A DNA stretch of 64,000 nucleotides. Origin: Zhengella mangrovi (GTDB lineage Bacteria > Pseudomonadota > Alphaproteobacteria > Rhizobiales > Rhizobiaceae). Of this stretch, positions 8,598 through 18,546 are shown one piece after another. Within the stretch, counting starts at the first letter, position 1. The number at the start of each line of letters is the position of its first letter. The DNA is taken from positions 1 through 64,000 of the forward strand of contig NZ_PDVP01000010.1 in the NCBI RefSeq assembly GCF_002727065.1, read 5' to 3'. The notes under the pieces were generated by a model. The model did no database searches. It saw nothing but the letters and a program-made list of their open reading frames with translations, and was not told the DNA's origin. A program made the translations under genes and the position numbers.

Positions 8598-9467
8598 TCA
8601 GTCGCCGTCGGCAGGAAAGCCGAACAGGTCCTGCGGGTTTTCGACCAGGGCCAGGTGGCGGGACTGTTCGTCCGGGAACCATGACAGGACGGTGTCGGTC
8701 AGGGCCGCGTCATCGGGATAGTCGGCCGTCGTCTTCGCCAGGTTGTGGGGCCAGTTGGTGCCCCAGATGATGCGCTCGGGCGCATAGGCGGCGACGTCGC
8801 GCGCCATGGCGGCGATGTCGGCATAGTCCGGTCCGCCGGCCAGCGAGGATTCGTAGCAGCCGGCGAACTTGAACCAGCAATTGCCGCCGTCGATCAGCCG
8901 CTTGACGAGCCGAAGTTCCGGCCCGTCCGGCGTCGCGCCACGGAAGAACTTGCCGTGGTGGTCGATGACGAAGCGGGACCGCAGCGATGCCAGGCGGATG
9001 AAATGGTCGGCGATGTCCGATCCGTCGAACTGGACGGCCATCATCCAGCCCATGTCGGCGGCAATCCCGTCCACCGCTTCCAGCTGCGTCAGGCCGACCG
9101 CGCCGCCGGGCAGGTCCATGATGCGGGCGCCACGCACGCCGCCCTCGTGCAGGCGCTGCAATTCGGCCGGTCCGGTCCGGGGGGACACGACCGCGACGCC
9201 GCGGGCCTTGGCGCCCATGTCCGCAAGGCAGGCGAGCAGGCTTTCATTGTCGTGCTGGTGGGCATTGCCCTGGGTGATCACGACGCGCGCGATGCCGAGC
9301 CAGTCCATCACCCGGCGGTAATCGGCGGGGCCGGGGATGCCGTCGGGCAGGGCCGGGCCTCCCGGCATGGCCGGATAGTCCGGCAGATACATGTGCATCT
9401 GCGTGTCGACCGTGCCGGGAGGCAGGGTGACACGCGGCTTTCGCCCGGCGTAGGTCCGCTCGATCAT
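8598..9467 (-). CDS. gli: D-galactarolactone isomerase, amidohydrolase family
   Basis: A 289-residue cytoplasmic TIM-barrel protein of the amidohydrolase-2 group. VDTQMHMYLPDYP near the N terminus, VITQGNAHQ, ARIMDLPGGAVGL, DHHGKFF and WGTNWPHN match, from memory, the Agrobacterium galactarolactone isomerase, which interconverts the 1,4- and 1,5-lactones of galactaric acid so that Gci can act. It is the last gene of the gntR-kdgD-gci-gli series and overlaps gci by 4 nt (ATGA). Its neighbours (Gci, KdgD and, across the divergent promoter, uronate dehydrogenase) support the assignment over a PDC-lactonase function. Confidence 0.88.
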   Translation of the reverse strand: MIERTYAGRKPRVTLPPGTVDTQMHMYLPDYPAMPGGPALPDGIPGPADYRRVMDWLGIARVVITQGNAHQHDNESLLACLADMGAKARGVAVVSPRTGPAELQRLHEGGVRGARIMDLPGGAVGLTQLEAVDGIAADMGWMMAVQFDGSDIADHFIRLASLRSRFVIDHHGKFFRGATPDGPELRLVKRLIDGGNCWFKFAGCYESSLAGGPDYADIAAMARDVAAYAPERIIWGTNWPHNLAKTTADYPDDAALTDTVLSWFPDEQSRHLALVENPQDLFGFPADGD

Positions 9468-10603
9468 GCCTCGTCCCGGAGCGCGAATTTCGCCAGCGCT
9501 TCGCGGTCGATCTCGATGCCGAGACCCGGCCCGTCGGGGATGCGGACAATGCCGTTGTCATGCTCGATCGGCGTCTTGGCGATGGCCTGGCGGAATGGGT
9601 TCGGCGTCCGGTCGAATTCGAGGATGGGCTCGATCGGCTCGCGGCGCGGCGGATCGGGCAGTAGGGAGGCCATGAACTGCAGGCTGGCCGCGATCTGCAC
9701 CACCGTGCCCCAGACATGCGGAACGAGGCGGACCCCGTGCAGGGCCGCCATGTCGGCGATGCGGCGCATCTCGGTGAAGCCGCCCGTACCGCAAAGGTCC
9801 GGCTGGGCGATGTCGATGCAGCGGGTCTCCAGTGGTTCCCGGAAGCCGAAGCGTCCATGCCAGGTCTCGCCGCCGGCGACCGCGATCGGCTGGCCGGCAC
9901 GCACGGCGCGATAAGCGCCGAGCTGCTCGGGGATCACCGGCTCCTCGAACCAGTCGATGCCGAACTGCGCGGCTGCCTGGCCGACCCGCACCGCTTCCAG
10001 CACGTCGTAGCCGTGATTGGCGTCGATCATCAGGCGGGTGTCGGGGCCGATGGCCTCGCGCACCGCGGCGATGACCTCAAGATCCTGCTTCGGGTCGAAC
10101 CCGATCTTGATCTTCACCGCGTGGAAGCCGGCCCTGACGTGGGCAGCGCACTCGGCGGCATTGTCGGCCACCCGGTCGACGCCGTCGCGGCGGAAGGAGC
10201 CGGTGGCATAGGCGCGCACGCTCTCACGCAGCCGCCCGCCGAGCAGGACGGAAACCGGCACGCCGAAATGCTTGCCCTTGATGTCCCACAGCGCGACATC
10301 GATGCCGGACAGGGCCGTGACGGCCAGGCCCCGCTGGCCCTGGTCGCGGAAGAGGTTGTAGAGTTCCTGCCACAGGATCTCGGTATCGAGCGGATTGCGC
10401 CCGACAAGCCTGCCGGCATAGGCCCTGACGACCGCGGCATTGGGCAGCGCGGGGCCAAGGCATTCGCCCCAGCCCGTGGTGCCATCCTCGCAGACGATCT
10501 CGACCAGCACGTGCTGGCGCCGGTCGAAGCGCATAGAGGCGCTTTCGAAGGCGGTTTCGAGCTTGTGATCGAGAATGTGGGTATGGACCGCGGCAATCTT
10601 CAT
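9464..10603 (-). CDS. gci: D-galactarolactone cycloisomerase, enolase superfamily
   Basis: A 379-residue mandelate-racemase-group enzyme. It opens galactaro-1,4-lactone, formed by uronate dehydrogenase, to 3-deoxy-2-keto-hexarate. The KxK motif (VKIKIGF), metal ligands in LMIDANHGYD, DWFEEPV and AVAGGETW and the catalytic VPHVWGT histidine are all present. The N terminus (SASMRFDRRQHVLVEI) and the LSGIDVALWDIKGKHFGV stretch closely follow the Agrobacterium Gci as remembered. The start is 12 bp after kdgD and its stop is coupled to gli. Confidence 0.92.
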   Translation of the reverse strand: MKIAAVHTHILDHKLETAFESASMRFDRRQHVLVEIVCEDGTTGWGECLGPALPNAAVVRAYAGRLVGRNPLDTEILWQELYNLFRDQGQRGLAVTALSGIDVALWDIKGKHFGVPVSVLLGGRLRESVRAYATGSFRRDGVDRVADNAAECAAHVRAGFHAVKIKIGFDPKQDLEVIAAVREAIGPDTRLMIDANHGYDVLEAVRVGQAAAQFGIDWFEEPVIPEQLGAYRAVRAGQPIAVAGGETWHGRFGFREPLETRCIDIAQPDLCGTGGFTEMRRIADMAALHGVRLVPHVWGTVVQIAASLQFMASLLPDPPRREPIEPILEFDRTPNPFRQAIAKTPIEHDNGIVRIPDGPGLGIEIDREALAKFALRDEA

Positions 10604-10615
10604 GGGAACCGGCCT

Positions 10616-11605
<990 letters not shown>

Positions 11606-11613
11606 GAGTTGCC

Positions 11614-12345
11614 TCACGACATGCGCAGCATGCGCTTATAGCGGGCCTGGCCACCCAGAAGATGGGTCCGCATGGCCTGGCGCGCGCGCTCGTCGTCGCC
11701 TTCGGCGATAGCATCCGCCACGGCCCGGTGTTCGGCCTGGAGCATTTCCAGGTAAGCGGAATCGACGGTTTCCCGGCGGTCCGTCTGCAGTCGCCGGCGG
11801 GGAATGGCATCGCCGCCCAGCATGGCCAGGAATTCGCGGAAGCGCGGATTGTTGGTGGCATCGGCAATGGCGAGGTGGAAAGCGAAATCCGCTTCCGTCG
11901 TGGTTTCGCCGGCCTCGACGCAGGCGTCGATGTCCGACAATCGCTGGTAGATCGCCTCTTCCTGTGCCGGGGAGCGGCGGACGGCGGCCAGTCCGGCCGC
12001 CTCGATCTCCACAGCGGTGCGCAGTTCGAGAATCTCAATGATGCTGGAAAGCTTTTCCGGATCAATGCCCTGGAAGGGGGTGGAGGTTGCCGGCCGATTG
12101 GCGGTGACGAACACGCCGGCGCCCTGCCGGGCCTCGACGAGGCCTTCGGATCGCAGTGCCGCGACGGCTTCCCGCACGACCGTGCGCGAGACCGCGTGGC
12201 TGGCGGTGAGTTCGGCTTCGCTCGGCAGCTTGTCGCCGATGGAATAGTCTCCGCGCTGGATTGCCTCGCGCAGCGCGGTGGCCATGGTCAGCACCAGATT
12301 GCGCCGCCGCTTGCCCGCGTCCTGCTTCCTGCCCACCGCGTCCAT
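11614..12345 (-). CDS. GntR/FadR-family regulator of hexuronate catabolism
   Basis: A 243-residue repressor: winged helix at about residues 15-85 (LPSEAELTASHAVSRTVVREAVAAL in part, GLVEARQGAGVFV) and a C-terminal all-helical FCD ligand domain (about 105-230; metal-site residues in FHLAIADAT and the late EHRAVADAI). It stands upstream of kdgD-gci-gli and divergent from the TRAP-udh operon. By context it would respond to a uronate-derived acid and control both arms; the shared AT-rich motif at both promoters fits that. Confidence 0.88.
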   Translation of the reverse strand: MDAVGRKQDAGKRRRNLVLTMATALREAIQRGDYSIGDKLPSEAELTASHAVSRTVVREAVAALRSEGLVEARQGAGVFVTANRPATSTPFQGIDPEKLSSIIEILELRTAVEIEAAGLAAVRRSPAQEEAIYQRLSDIDACVEAGETTTEADFAFHLAIADATNNPRFREFLAMLGGDAIPRRRLQTDRRETVDSAYLEMLQAEHRAVADAIAEGDDERARQAMRTHLLGGQARYKRMLRMS

Positions 12346-12446
12346 GATTCCCGCCGCCCTGTTGCCTCGCCTGCCTCCAAAAGATTGCGGGACGGGTCAT
12401 TTGTCAATCAGGTTCTTCAAATTCAACTGATGACTATTGACTACTT

Positions 12447-12457
12447 ATCATATGAAT
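12447..12457 (+). promoter_or_regulatory. Candidate GntR operator in front of dctP
   Basis: ATCATATGAAT, matching 10 of 11 bases of the site in front of kdgD. It lies 70 bp before the dctP start inside the 181-bp divergent region, which also contains two TTGAC/GTCAA-like stretches and is distinctly AT-rich. Confidence 0.5.
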
Positions 12458-12526
12458 GTAAGCTTCGCCGACCTTGCACGACAGGGCCGAACCCGTTTCA
12501 CGTCACGTTCCCGGGAGGACACCACC

Positions 12527-13510
12527 ATGACGGCTTTCGCATTCATCCGCTCCACCGCACTCGCAGGCGTGCTGGCTGCCGCCGGCCTTGCCGGCATGGC
12601 GCAGGCGCAGGAGATCCGCGGCTGGAACACCCATGCGCCGGACTATCCGAACTCCGTCGCGATGGACCATTTCGGCGAGATCGTCGCCGAGAAGACCAAT
12701 GGCCGGATCAAGCCCAAGACCTATCACTCCGCCCAGCTCGGCGAGCAGGACCAGGCCATCGAGCAGCTGCAGTTCGGCGGCATCGATTTCGCGGTGTTCA
12801 ACCTGACGCCGCTCAACAACCTCGTGGCCGAAACCCAGGTCACCACGCTGCCCTACGCCTTCAAGTCGGTCGACCACATGCACCGCGTGGTGGACGGTCC
12901 GATCGGCGAGGAAATCGCCAAGGCGATGGAAAGCGTCAACATGGTCGGGCTGGCCTGGTACGACAGCGGCGCGCGCTCCTTCTATGCCACGAAGCCGCTG
13001 AACTCGGTGGAAGACCTCAAGGGCCTGAAAATCCGCGTGCAGAATTCCGACGTCAACGTGGCCATGGTCGAAGCGCTGGGCGCCAACGCGACGCCGATCC
13101 CGTTCGGCGAGGTCTACACGTCGATCCAGTCGGGCGTCGTGGACGGGGCCGAGAACAACTGGCCGTCGTATGAATCGACCAACCATTACGAGGTCGCGAA
13201 GAACTACATCCTCGACCAGCACACCATCGTCCCGGAAATCTTCGTGGTGGCGAAGTCGACCTGGGACAAGATGAGCCCGGAAGACCAGGCGATCGTGCGC
13301 GAGGCGGCCAAGGAAAGCGCGGCGATGCAGCGCGACCTGTGGGCCAAGCGCGAAAAGGCTTCCGAGGAGAAGGTGCGGGCTGCCGGCAACCACATCGTCG
13401 AACTGGCCGACAAGTCGTCGTTCATCAACGCGATGAAGCCGGTCTACGACCAGTTCGTGACCGACGCGAAGATCAAGGATCTGCTGCAGCGTATCCAGGC
13501 CACCGAATAA
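12527..13510 (+). CDS. dctP: TRAP transporter solute-binding protein, probably for uronates
   Basis: A 327-residue periplasmic DctP-family protein with signal peptide MTAFAFIRSTALAGVLAAAG ending at AQAQ. Mature protein shows the family pattern: KTYHSAQLGEQDQAIEQLQ, the DLKGLKIRVQNS stretch with the arginine that holds the substrate carboxylate, and GVVDGAENNWPSY. GGGAGGA lies 8 bp before ATG 12527, which fixes the start. Uronate as substrate is inferred from co-transcription with uronate dehydrogenase and divergence from kdgD-gci-gli. Confidence 0.9.
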   Translation: MTAFAFIRSTALAGVLAAAGLAGMAQAQEIRGWNTHAPDYPNSVAMDHFGEIVAEKTNGRIKPKTYHSAQLGEQDQAIEQLQFGGIDFAVFNLTPLNNLVAETQVTTLPYAFKSVDHMHRVVDGPIGEEIAKAMESVNMVGLAWYDSGARSFYATKPLNSVEDLKGLKIRVQNSDVNVAMVEALGANATPIPFGEVYTSIQSGVVDGAENNWPSYESTNHYEVAKNYILDQHTIVPEIFVVAKSTWDKMSPEDQAIVREAAKESAAMQRDLWAKREKASEEKVRAAGNHIVELADKSSFINAMKPVYDQFVTDAKIKDLLQRIQATE

Positions 13511-13529
13511 GGCCCGGGTACCATCGAAC

Positions 13530-13559
13530 GGCCGGACCGCCGCGATCGGTCCGGCCTTT
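13530..13559 (+). terminator. Hairpin between dctP and dctQ
   Basis: A perfect 10-bp stem GGCCGGACCG / CGGTCCGGCC with a 7-nt loop followed by TTT. The T run is short and the operon continues 30 bp on, so it probably stops only part of the transcripts or protects the dctP message, giving more binding protein than membrane subunits. Confidence 0.65.
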
Positions 13560-13589
13560 CCATCCAGCGAACAGGCCGGAGAAACCCCG

Positions 13590-14084
13590 ATGCGCTTTCG
13601 CATCCTCGATCACCTTGCCCGGATCATGGCCCTGATCGGCGGGCTGGCCCTCGTGGGGCTGGTCGCCATCACCGGCTGGCAGGTCTGGGGCCGCTACGTT
13701 CTCAACGACACGCCGACCTGGGCGGAGCGGCTGTCGCTGCTGCTGATCCTGGTCGTGGCGCTGCCGCTGGCAGCCGTCGGCCTGCGCGAGAACTTCCACC
13801 TCGGCATTTCCTTCTTCGTGGAAGCTCTGCCGAAGGGCGCCCAGCGCGCCATCGCGGTGTTCAACACGGTGACCCTCGGCCTGTTCGGCCTGGCCATGGC
13901 GACCTATTCCTGGACGCTGGTCGCGGGGACGTGGAACCGGGACATCCCGCTGCTCGGCGTGCCGCAGGCCTTCCAATACATCCCGCTGGTCATCTGCGGC
14001 GTGCTCATCGTGCTCTTCATGGGTGAGCGGCTGTGGTTCCAGCTTCGCCACGGCGAACGGTTCTTCGACGAGGAGCGTGACTGA
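13590..14084 (+). CDS. dctQ: TRAP transporter small membrane subunit
   Basis: A 164-residue DctQ protein with four hydrophobic helices and the WAERLSLLLILVVALPLAA and LRENFHLGISFF stretches typical of the family. It pairs with DctM in the inner membrane. Its stop codon overlaps the dctM start by one base. Confidence 0.9.
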   Translation: MRFRILDHLARIMALIGGLALVGLVAITGWQVWGRYVLNDTPTWAERLSLLLILVVALPLAAVGLRENFHLGISFFVEALPKGAQRAIAVFNTVTLGLFGLAMATYSWTLVAGTWNRDIPLLGVPQAFQYIPLVICGVLIVLFMGERLWFQLRHGERFFDEERD

Positions 14085-15364
14085 TGGGGCTGACCATCCT
14101 CCTGTGTTCGTTCGCGGCCGGCATCGTCATCGGCCTGCCGATCGCCTTCGCGCTTGGCGTGGCCGCGCTGCTGACGGCCTTCTACGAAGGCGTGCTGCCG
14201 CTGATCGTCTTCCAGCGCATGGTGGCGGGCATGAACGTGTTCTCGCTGCTGGCCATTCCCTTCTTCATCTTCGCCGGCGAACTGATGATGCGCGGCGGCA
14301 TCGCCATGCGGCTGGTGCGCTTCGCGCAGACGCTGGTCGGGCAGATGCGCGGTGGCCTCGGCCTCGTCAACGTGCTGTCGTCGATGCTTTTCGGCGGCAT
14401 TTCCGGCTCCGCGGTGGCCGACGCGTCGGCGCTCGGTTCGGTCATGATCCCGATGATGCGCGAGCGCAAGTACGACGACGACTACTCGGTCAACGTGACA
14501 GTGACGGCGTCGATCGCCGGTATCATGATCCCGCCGAGCCACAACATGATCCTCTATTCGCTGGCCGCCGGCGGTGGCATTTCCATCGCCTCGCTGTTCC
14601 TTGCGGGCGTGATCCCCGGCATCATCATGTGCCTGTGCCTTGGCGTCGCCGCCTACGTGGTGGCGATCCGCCGCGGCTACCCTGCGGAGGCCTTTCCCGG
14701 ATGGCGGGCCGTGGCCACGGCCGGCCTGTCGGCCTTTCCGGGCCTGATGACCGCGGTGGTCATCATCGGCGGCGTCCTGTCGGGCATTTTCACGGTGACG
14801 GAATCGGCGGCCATCGGCGTGATCTACGCGCTGGTCGTGACGCTGTTCGTCTATCGCTCGCTCGATTTCGCGGCATTCCGCGACGCGGTGCTGATCTCGA
14901 TCCGCACCACGGCGATGGTGATGATCCTGATCGGCACGGCCACGTCGTTTGCCTATTTCCTCGCGCTCTACGAGGTGCCGGCACTGATCCTCAACGGCAT
15001 GCTGCACGTGTCGGAAAACCCGCTCGTCATCCTGCTGATGATCAACATCGCCCTCCTCATGCTGGGCATGTTCATGGACATGGGCGCGCTGATCCTGATC
15101 TGCACGCCGATCTTCCTGCCGGTAGTCAAGGAAATCGGCATGGACCCGGTGCAGTTCGGCATGATCCTGATGATGAACCTGGGCCTCGGGCTGACGACCC
15201 CGCCGGTGGGAGCCTGCCTGTTCGTCGGCTGCGCGATTGCCAAGGTACGCATCGAGCACGTGCTGAAGACGATCTGGCCGTTCTACGTCGCGATCCTGGT
15301 GGCTCTGGTGTTGACGACCTACGTCCCGGCTGTTTCGCTGACGCTCCCTGCCCTGTTCCAATGA
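14084..15364 (+). CDS. dctM: TRAP transporter large membrane subunit
   Basis: A 426-residue DctM protein of the usual length, with about twelve helices and the conserved FGGISGSAVADASALG and IMIPPSHNMILYS segments that form the sodium and substrate path. It is coupled to dctQ by a one-base overlap and followed after 10 bp by udh. The transporter uses the sodium gradient to take up substrate delivered by DctP. Confidence 0.93.
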   Translation: MGLTILLCSFAAGIVIGLPIAFALGVAALLTAFYEGVLPLIVFQRMVAGMNVFSLLAIPFFIFAGELMMRGGIAMRLVRFAQTLVGQMRGGLGLVNVLSSMLFGGISGSAVADASALGSVMIPMMRERKYDDDYSVNVTVTASIAGIMIPPSHNMILYSLAAGGGISIASLFLAGVIPGIIMCLCLGVAAYVVAIRRGYPAEAFPGWRAVATAGLSAFPGLMTAVVIIGGVLSGIFTVTESAAIGVIYALVVTLFVYRSLDFAAFRDAVLISIRTTAMVMILIGTATSFAYFLALYEVPALILNGMLHVSENPLVILLMINIALLMLGMFMDMGALILICTPIFLPVVKEIGMDPVQFGMILMMNLGLGLTTPPVGACLFVGCAIAKVRIEHVLKTIWPFYVAILVALVLTTYVPAVSLTLPALFQ

Positions 15365-15374
15365 GGTGACCGAC

Positions 15375-16172
15375 ATGCTCAACCGGATTCTGATCACGGG
15401 CGCGGCCGGCGGCGTCGGGCGGCAGTTGCGCCCGCTGCTGGCTCCGATGGCGCAGACCCTGCGCCTGGCGGATATCGTGGCAATTCCCGATGCCGGCGCC
15501 AACGAGGAGGTCGTGACCTGCGACATGGCGGATGCAGCGGCGGTTTCGGCCATGGTCGAAGGCTGCGACGCGATCGTCCACCTGGGCGGCATATCCACCG
15601 AGCAGTCGTGGGACAAGATCCGGCCGGCCAATATTGACGGGGTCTTTCACCTGTACGAGGCGGCGCGGATGCACGGGAACCCGCGCATCCTCTTCGCCAG
15701 TTCCAACCATGTGGTGGGCTATTACCGCCAGGAAGAGCACCTGGACAACACCGCGCTGTCACGCCCGGACGGGCTCTACGGCGTGTCGAAGTGTTTCGGC
15801 GAGGCGATGGCCTCGATGTACCACGACAAGTTCGGGGTCGAGACGGCCATCGTTCGAATCGGCTCCTGTTTTCCCGAGGTATCAAACCGGCGCATGCTGT
15901 CGACCTGGTTGAGCGCGGGCGACCTGGCCCGGCTGATCGAGCGGTGCTTCACGGTGCCGCGTCTCGGTTGCCCGATCATCTACGGCATTTCCGACAATGC
16001 CACGGCGTGGTGGGACAATTCGCGGGTGCGTTACCTGGGCTGGAAGCCGGAGGATTCATCCGAGCCGTTCCGGGCTGCCGTCGAGGCCGCCGGGCCGGCA
16101 CCGGACGCCGAGGACCCGCTTGCGAAATACCAGGGCGGGGCTTTCACCGCCGAGCCGATCCACAAGCTCTGA
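15375..16172 (+). CDS. udh: Uronate dehydrogenase (NAD-dependent)
   Basis: A 265-residue short-chain dehydrogenase of the extended type. It oxidises D-galacturonate or D-glucuronate to the aldaro-lactone. Rossmann motif ILITGAAGGVG at the N terminus, IVHLGGISTE, FASSNHVVGYY, catalytic YGVSK and CFPEVSNRRMLSTWLS match Agrobacterium Udh closely as remembered. ATG 15375 has GAGGTG about 6 bases ahead; the GTG at 15366 is three codons earlier and less likely. It closes the transporter operon, so uptake and first oxidation are made together. Confidence 0.92.
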   Translation: MLNRILITGAAGGVGRQLRPLLAPMAQTLRLADIVAIPDAGANEEVVTCDMADAAAVSAMVEGCDAIVHLGGISTEQSWDKIRPANIDGVFHLYEAARMHGNPRILFASSNHVVGYYRQEEHLDNTALSRPDGLYGVSKCFGEAMASMYHDKFGVETAIVRIGSCFPEVSNRRMLSTWLSAGDLARLIERCFTVPRLGCPIIYGISDNATAWWDNSRVRYLGWKPEDSSEPFRAAVEAAGPAPDAEDPLAKYQGGAFTAEPIHKL

Positions 16173-16210
16173 AGGCGGCGGACCCGGTTTCCGCCTTCGC
16201 GGGAGTTTCC

Positions 16211-17128
16211 CTAAAGCAGGCCGGCGAGCCCGGCCTGCGGCATCAGCGCGCCGGGGTGGGCGATGACGCGGGCCGAGACGGTGTGGGCGAAACGGGCAGC
16301 AGATCCGTGATCATGGCCGGCTGCCGCCGCAGCGAGAAAGGCGCCATTGAAGGAATCGCCCGCGCCGGTGGTGTCCACCGGGGTGACGCGCTCCAGCCCG
16401 CCGATGGCCTCGCTCCCGTCAGGGCCGGCGACCAGCATGTCATCGCCGCCATTCTTGACCACGGCGACACCGGCTCCCGCGGTGCGATAACGGTCGGCGC
16501 AAGCGGCCAGCGAAGCGTCGCCGAAGACCGTCTTCTCGTCATCGAAACTTGGCAGGACGAGGCTCGAGACCGCCGCCGCAGCCATGATCGCATCGCGCAT
16601 GGCGTCCGGTGTTTCCCAAAGGCGAGGTCGGATATTCGGATCGAAAACCGTCATCTTGCCGGCCTTGCGCGCCGCATCGACCATGGCGACCAGCACGGCG
16701 CGGCGATCCGGCGCGAGGATGGCGAGCGTGATCCCGGAAAAATAGACGACGTCCGCGGAACCGACGGCCAGTCCGAGGGCGGCCTCGTCGTCGGCAAGCA
16801 GGCGGGCCGCGGACTGTGACCGCCAATAGGTGAAGGAGCGCTCGCCGTCCGTCGTGTCGATCAGGTAGAGGCCGGGCTGGCGGACCGGATCGCGGGCAAT
16901 GTGGCCGGTGCCGATCCCGTTGGCTTCCAGGAAGGACAGGATGCCGGCGGAGTGGGCGTCCTCACCAAGGCGGGTGAAGTAGCCGACGTCCCAGGCGTCC
17001 GGTGCGGTCAGCGCGCGGAAGTACCAGGCCGTGTTCAGGGTGTCGCCGGCATAGCCGAGGTTCCAGGCGCCATCGGCGCGGCGGGAAAACTCCAGCATGC
17101 ACTCGCCGATGGACAGGAAAGACCTCAT
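16211..17128 (-). CDS. kdgK: 2-dehydro-3-deoxygluconokinase (KDG kinase)
   Basis: A 305-residue PfkB-family sugar kinase with FLSIGECMLEF at the N terminus, GYAGDTLNTAWYF (substrate-binding region), and the C-terminal DTTGAGDSFNGAFL anion-hole and catalytic-aspartate motif. It phosphorylates KDG to KDPG for the Entner-Doudoroff split. ATG 17128 matches the family start; it lies 11 bp after the FAD oxidase gene and ends the long minus-strand run. No KDPG aldolase gene is in the window. KDG could come from the UxaA encoded at 31-32.6 kb. Confidence 0.9.
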   Translation of the reverse strand: MRSFLSIGECMLEFSRRADGAWNLGYAGDTLNTAWYFRALTAPDAWDVGYFTRLGEDAHSAGILSFLEANGIGTGHIARDPVRQPGLYLIDTTDGERSFTYWRSQSAARLLADDEAALGLAVGSADVVYFSGITLAILAPDRRAVLVAMVDAARKAGKMTVFDPNIRPRLWETPDAMRDAIMAAAAVSSLVLPSFDDEKTVFGDASLAACADRYRTAGAGVAVVKNGGDDMLVAGPDGSEAIGGLERVTPVDTTGAGDSFNGAFLAAAAAGHDHGSAARFAHTVSARVIAHPGALMPQAGLAGLL

Positions 17129-17139
17129 CGCCGCGGCCC

Positions 17140-18543
17140 TCACAGGACCTTGCCGGGGTTGAGCAGGCCGAGCGGATCGAGCGCGGCCTTGATGCGGGCC
17201 ATGGTTTCGATCTCGGTGACGGAGCGGGTCTGGCCCAGCCACGGCTTCTTGGACACGCCGATGCCGTGTTCCGCGGAGATGGTGCCGCCGAACGTGCCGA
17301 CCAGCTTGTAGACCGTATCGGAAATCAGCCGTTTCGGCTGGTTGCCGCCCGCGGCACGGTCGCGCACGACGATATGCACGTTGCCGTCGCCGATGTGGCC
17401 GTAGAACAGGGCATGGGCGTCGTCGAGCGCCTCCGCCAGGGCCGCGCGGCAGGCGACGGCGAAGTCGTCCATGCGATGGATCGGCAGGCCGATATCGAAG
17501 GGGATATGGGCACCGAAGGTCTGCGAGAACTCGGAGACGGCGTCCCGCACGGTCCAGAAATCGGTGACATCGGCCTGCGACCGCGCGACCACCGCATCGG
17601 CCAGCAGGCCGGACTCGGCACGGGCCTCGAGGAAGGCGTCGAACTTTGCGCGGTCATGGGTGTCGTCGGTGCCCTGCGCCTCGATCAGCACGTAGAAGCC
17701 ATGGCCGGCGGGAAGCGGCATGCGCAGGCCCGGTGTCGTGGCGATCAGGCTCCAGTAGTCGGCCCACATCACCTCGAAGGCCGACAGCATGGGGCCGAGG
17801 CCGCGGCGCGCCTGTTTCAGCAGGTCGAGAACGGCCTCGTAGCTGTCCAGCGCGCAGACAGCGGCGGTGGAAAAGGCCGGCAAGGGCGCCAGCCGCAGAA
17901 CAGCGCGGGTGACGATGCCGAGCGTGCCTTCCGAGCCGATGAAAAGCTGCTTCAGGTCGTAACCGGCGTTGTTCTTGATCATGCGGTTGAGGCTGGTGAC
18001 CACGGTGCCGTCGGCCAGGACCACTTCCAGTCCGAGCACCATGTCGCGCGTCATGCCGTAGCGGATGACGCGGTTGCCGCCGGCATTGGTGGAGATGTTG
18101 CCGCCGATGGCACAGGAGCCGCGCGCGCCGAGATCGAGCGGCATGTAGAGGCCTTCCGCCGCAGCGGCCTGCTGCACCTTTTCCAGCGGTACGCCGGCCT
18201 GGACGACCATCGCGCTGCCGGTCACGTCGAGTTCCTCGATGGCGTTCATGCGTTCCAGCGACAGGGCGACGGCGCCTTCCTCCGGGATGGCGCCACCGCA
18301 CAGGCCGGTCAGGCCGCCCTGCGGCACGACCGGTACGCCGTGGCGATGGCAGATTGCCATGGCCCGCGACACATCCGCGGTGTTCGCCGGGCGGACCAGG
18401 GCCAGCGGCAAGACGGGGGCAAGGCCGCTCCAGTCCGTGCGATTGCGTTCCGGCACGGCCTCGCCGACCGACAGGGTGCGTTCATCGAGGGCCGAACGCA
18501 ACTCGTCCAGAAAGGCCTGCCGGCCATGATCATTCGCGGACAC
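17140..18543 (-). CDS. FAD-linked 2-hydroxyacid dehydrogenase (GlcD/D-lactate type)
   Basis: A 467-residue soluble flavoprotein of the VAO/PCMH fold: FAD-binding PVVPQGGLTGLCGGA (about residues 71-85), GGNISTNAGGNRVIRYGMTRD and GSEGTLGIVT, then a C-terminal cap with GHIGDGNVH metal site and the closing ISAEHGIG. Relatives oxidise D-lactate, glycolate or D-2-hydroxyglutarate and pass electrons to the respiratory chain. Its place three bases after a 2-hydroxyacid dehydrogenase gene and beside an aldonate pathway suggests it removes the lactate or glycolate end product. The precise acid is not visible. Confidence 0.87.
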   Translation of the reverse strand: MSANDHGRQAFLDELRSALDERTLSVGEAVPERNRTDWSGLAPVLPLALVRPANTADVSRAMAICHRHGVPVVPQGGLTGLCGGAIPEEGAVALSLERMNAIEELDVTGSAMVVQAGVPLEKVQQAAAAEGLYMPLDLGARGSCAIGGNISTNAGGNRVIRYGMTRDMVLGLEVVLADGTVVTSLNRMIKNNAGYDLKQLFIGSEGTLGIVTRAVLRLAPLPAFSTAAVCALDSYEAVLDLLKQARRGLGPMLSAFEVMWADYWSLIATTPGLRMPLPAGHGFYVLIEAQGTDDTHDRAKFDAFLEARAESGLLADAVVARSQADVTDFWTVRDAVSEFSQTFGAHIPFDIGLPIHRMDDFAVACRAALAEALDDAHALFYGHIGDGNVHIVVRDRAAGGNQPKRLISDTVYKLVGTFGGTISAEHGIGVSKKPWLGQTRSVTEIETMARIKAALDPLGLLNPGKVL

Positions 18544-18546
18544 GCG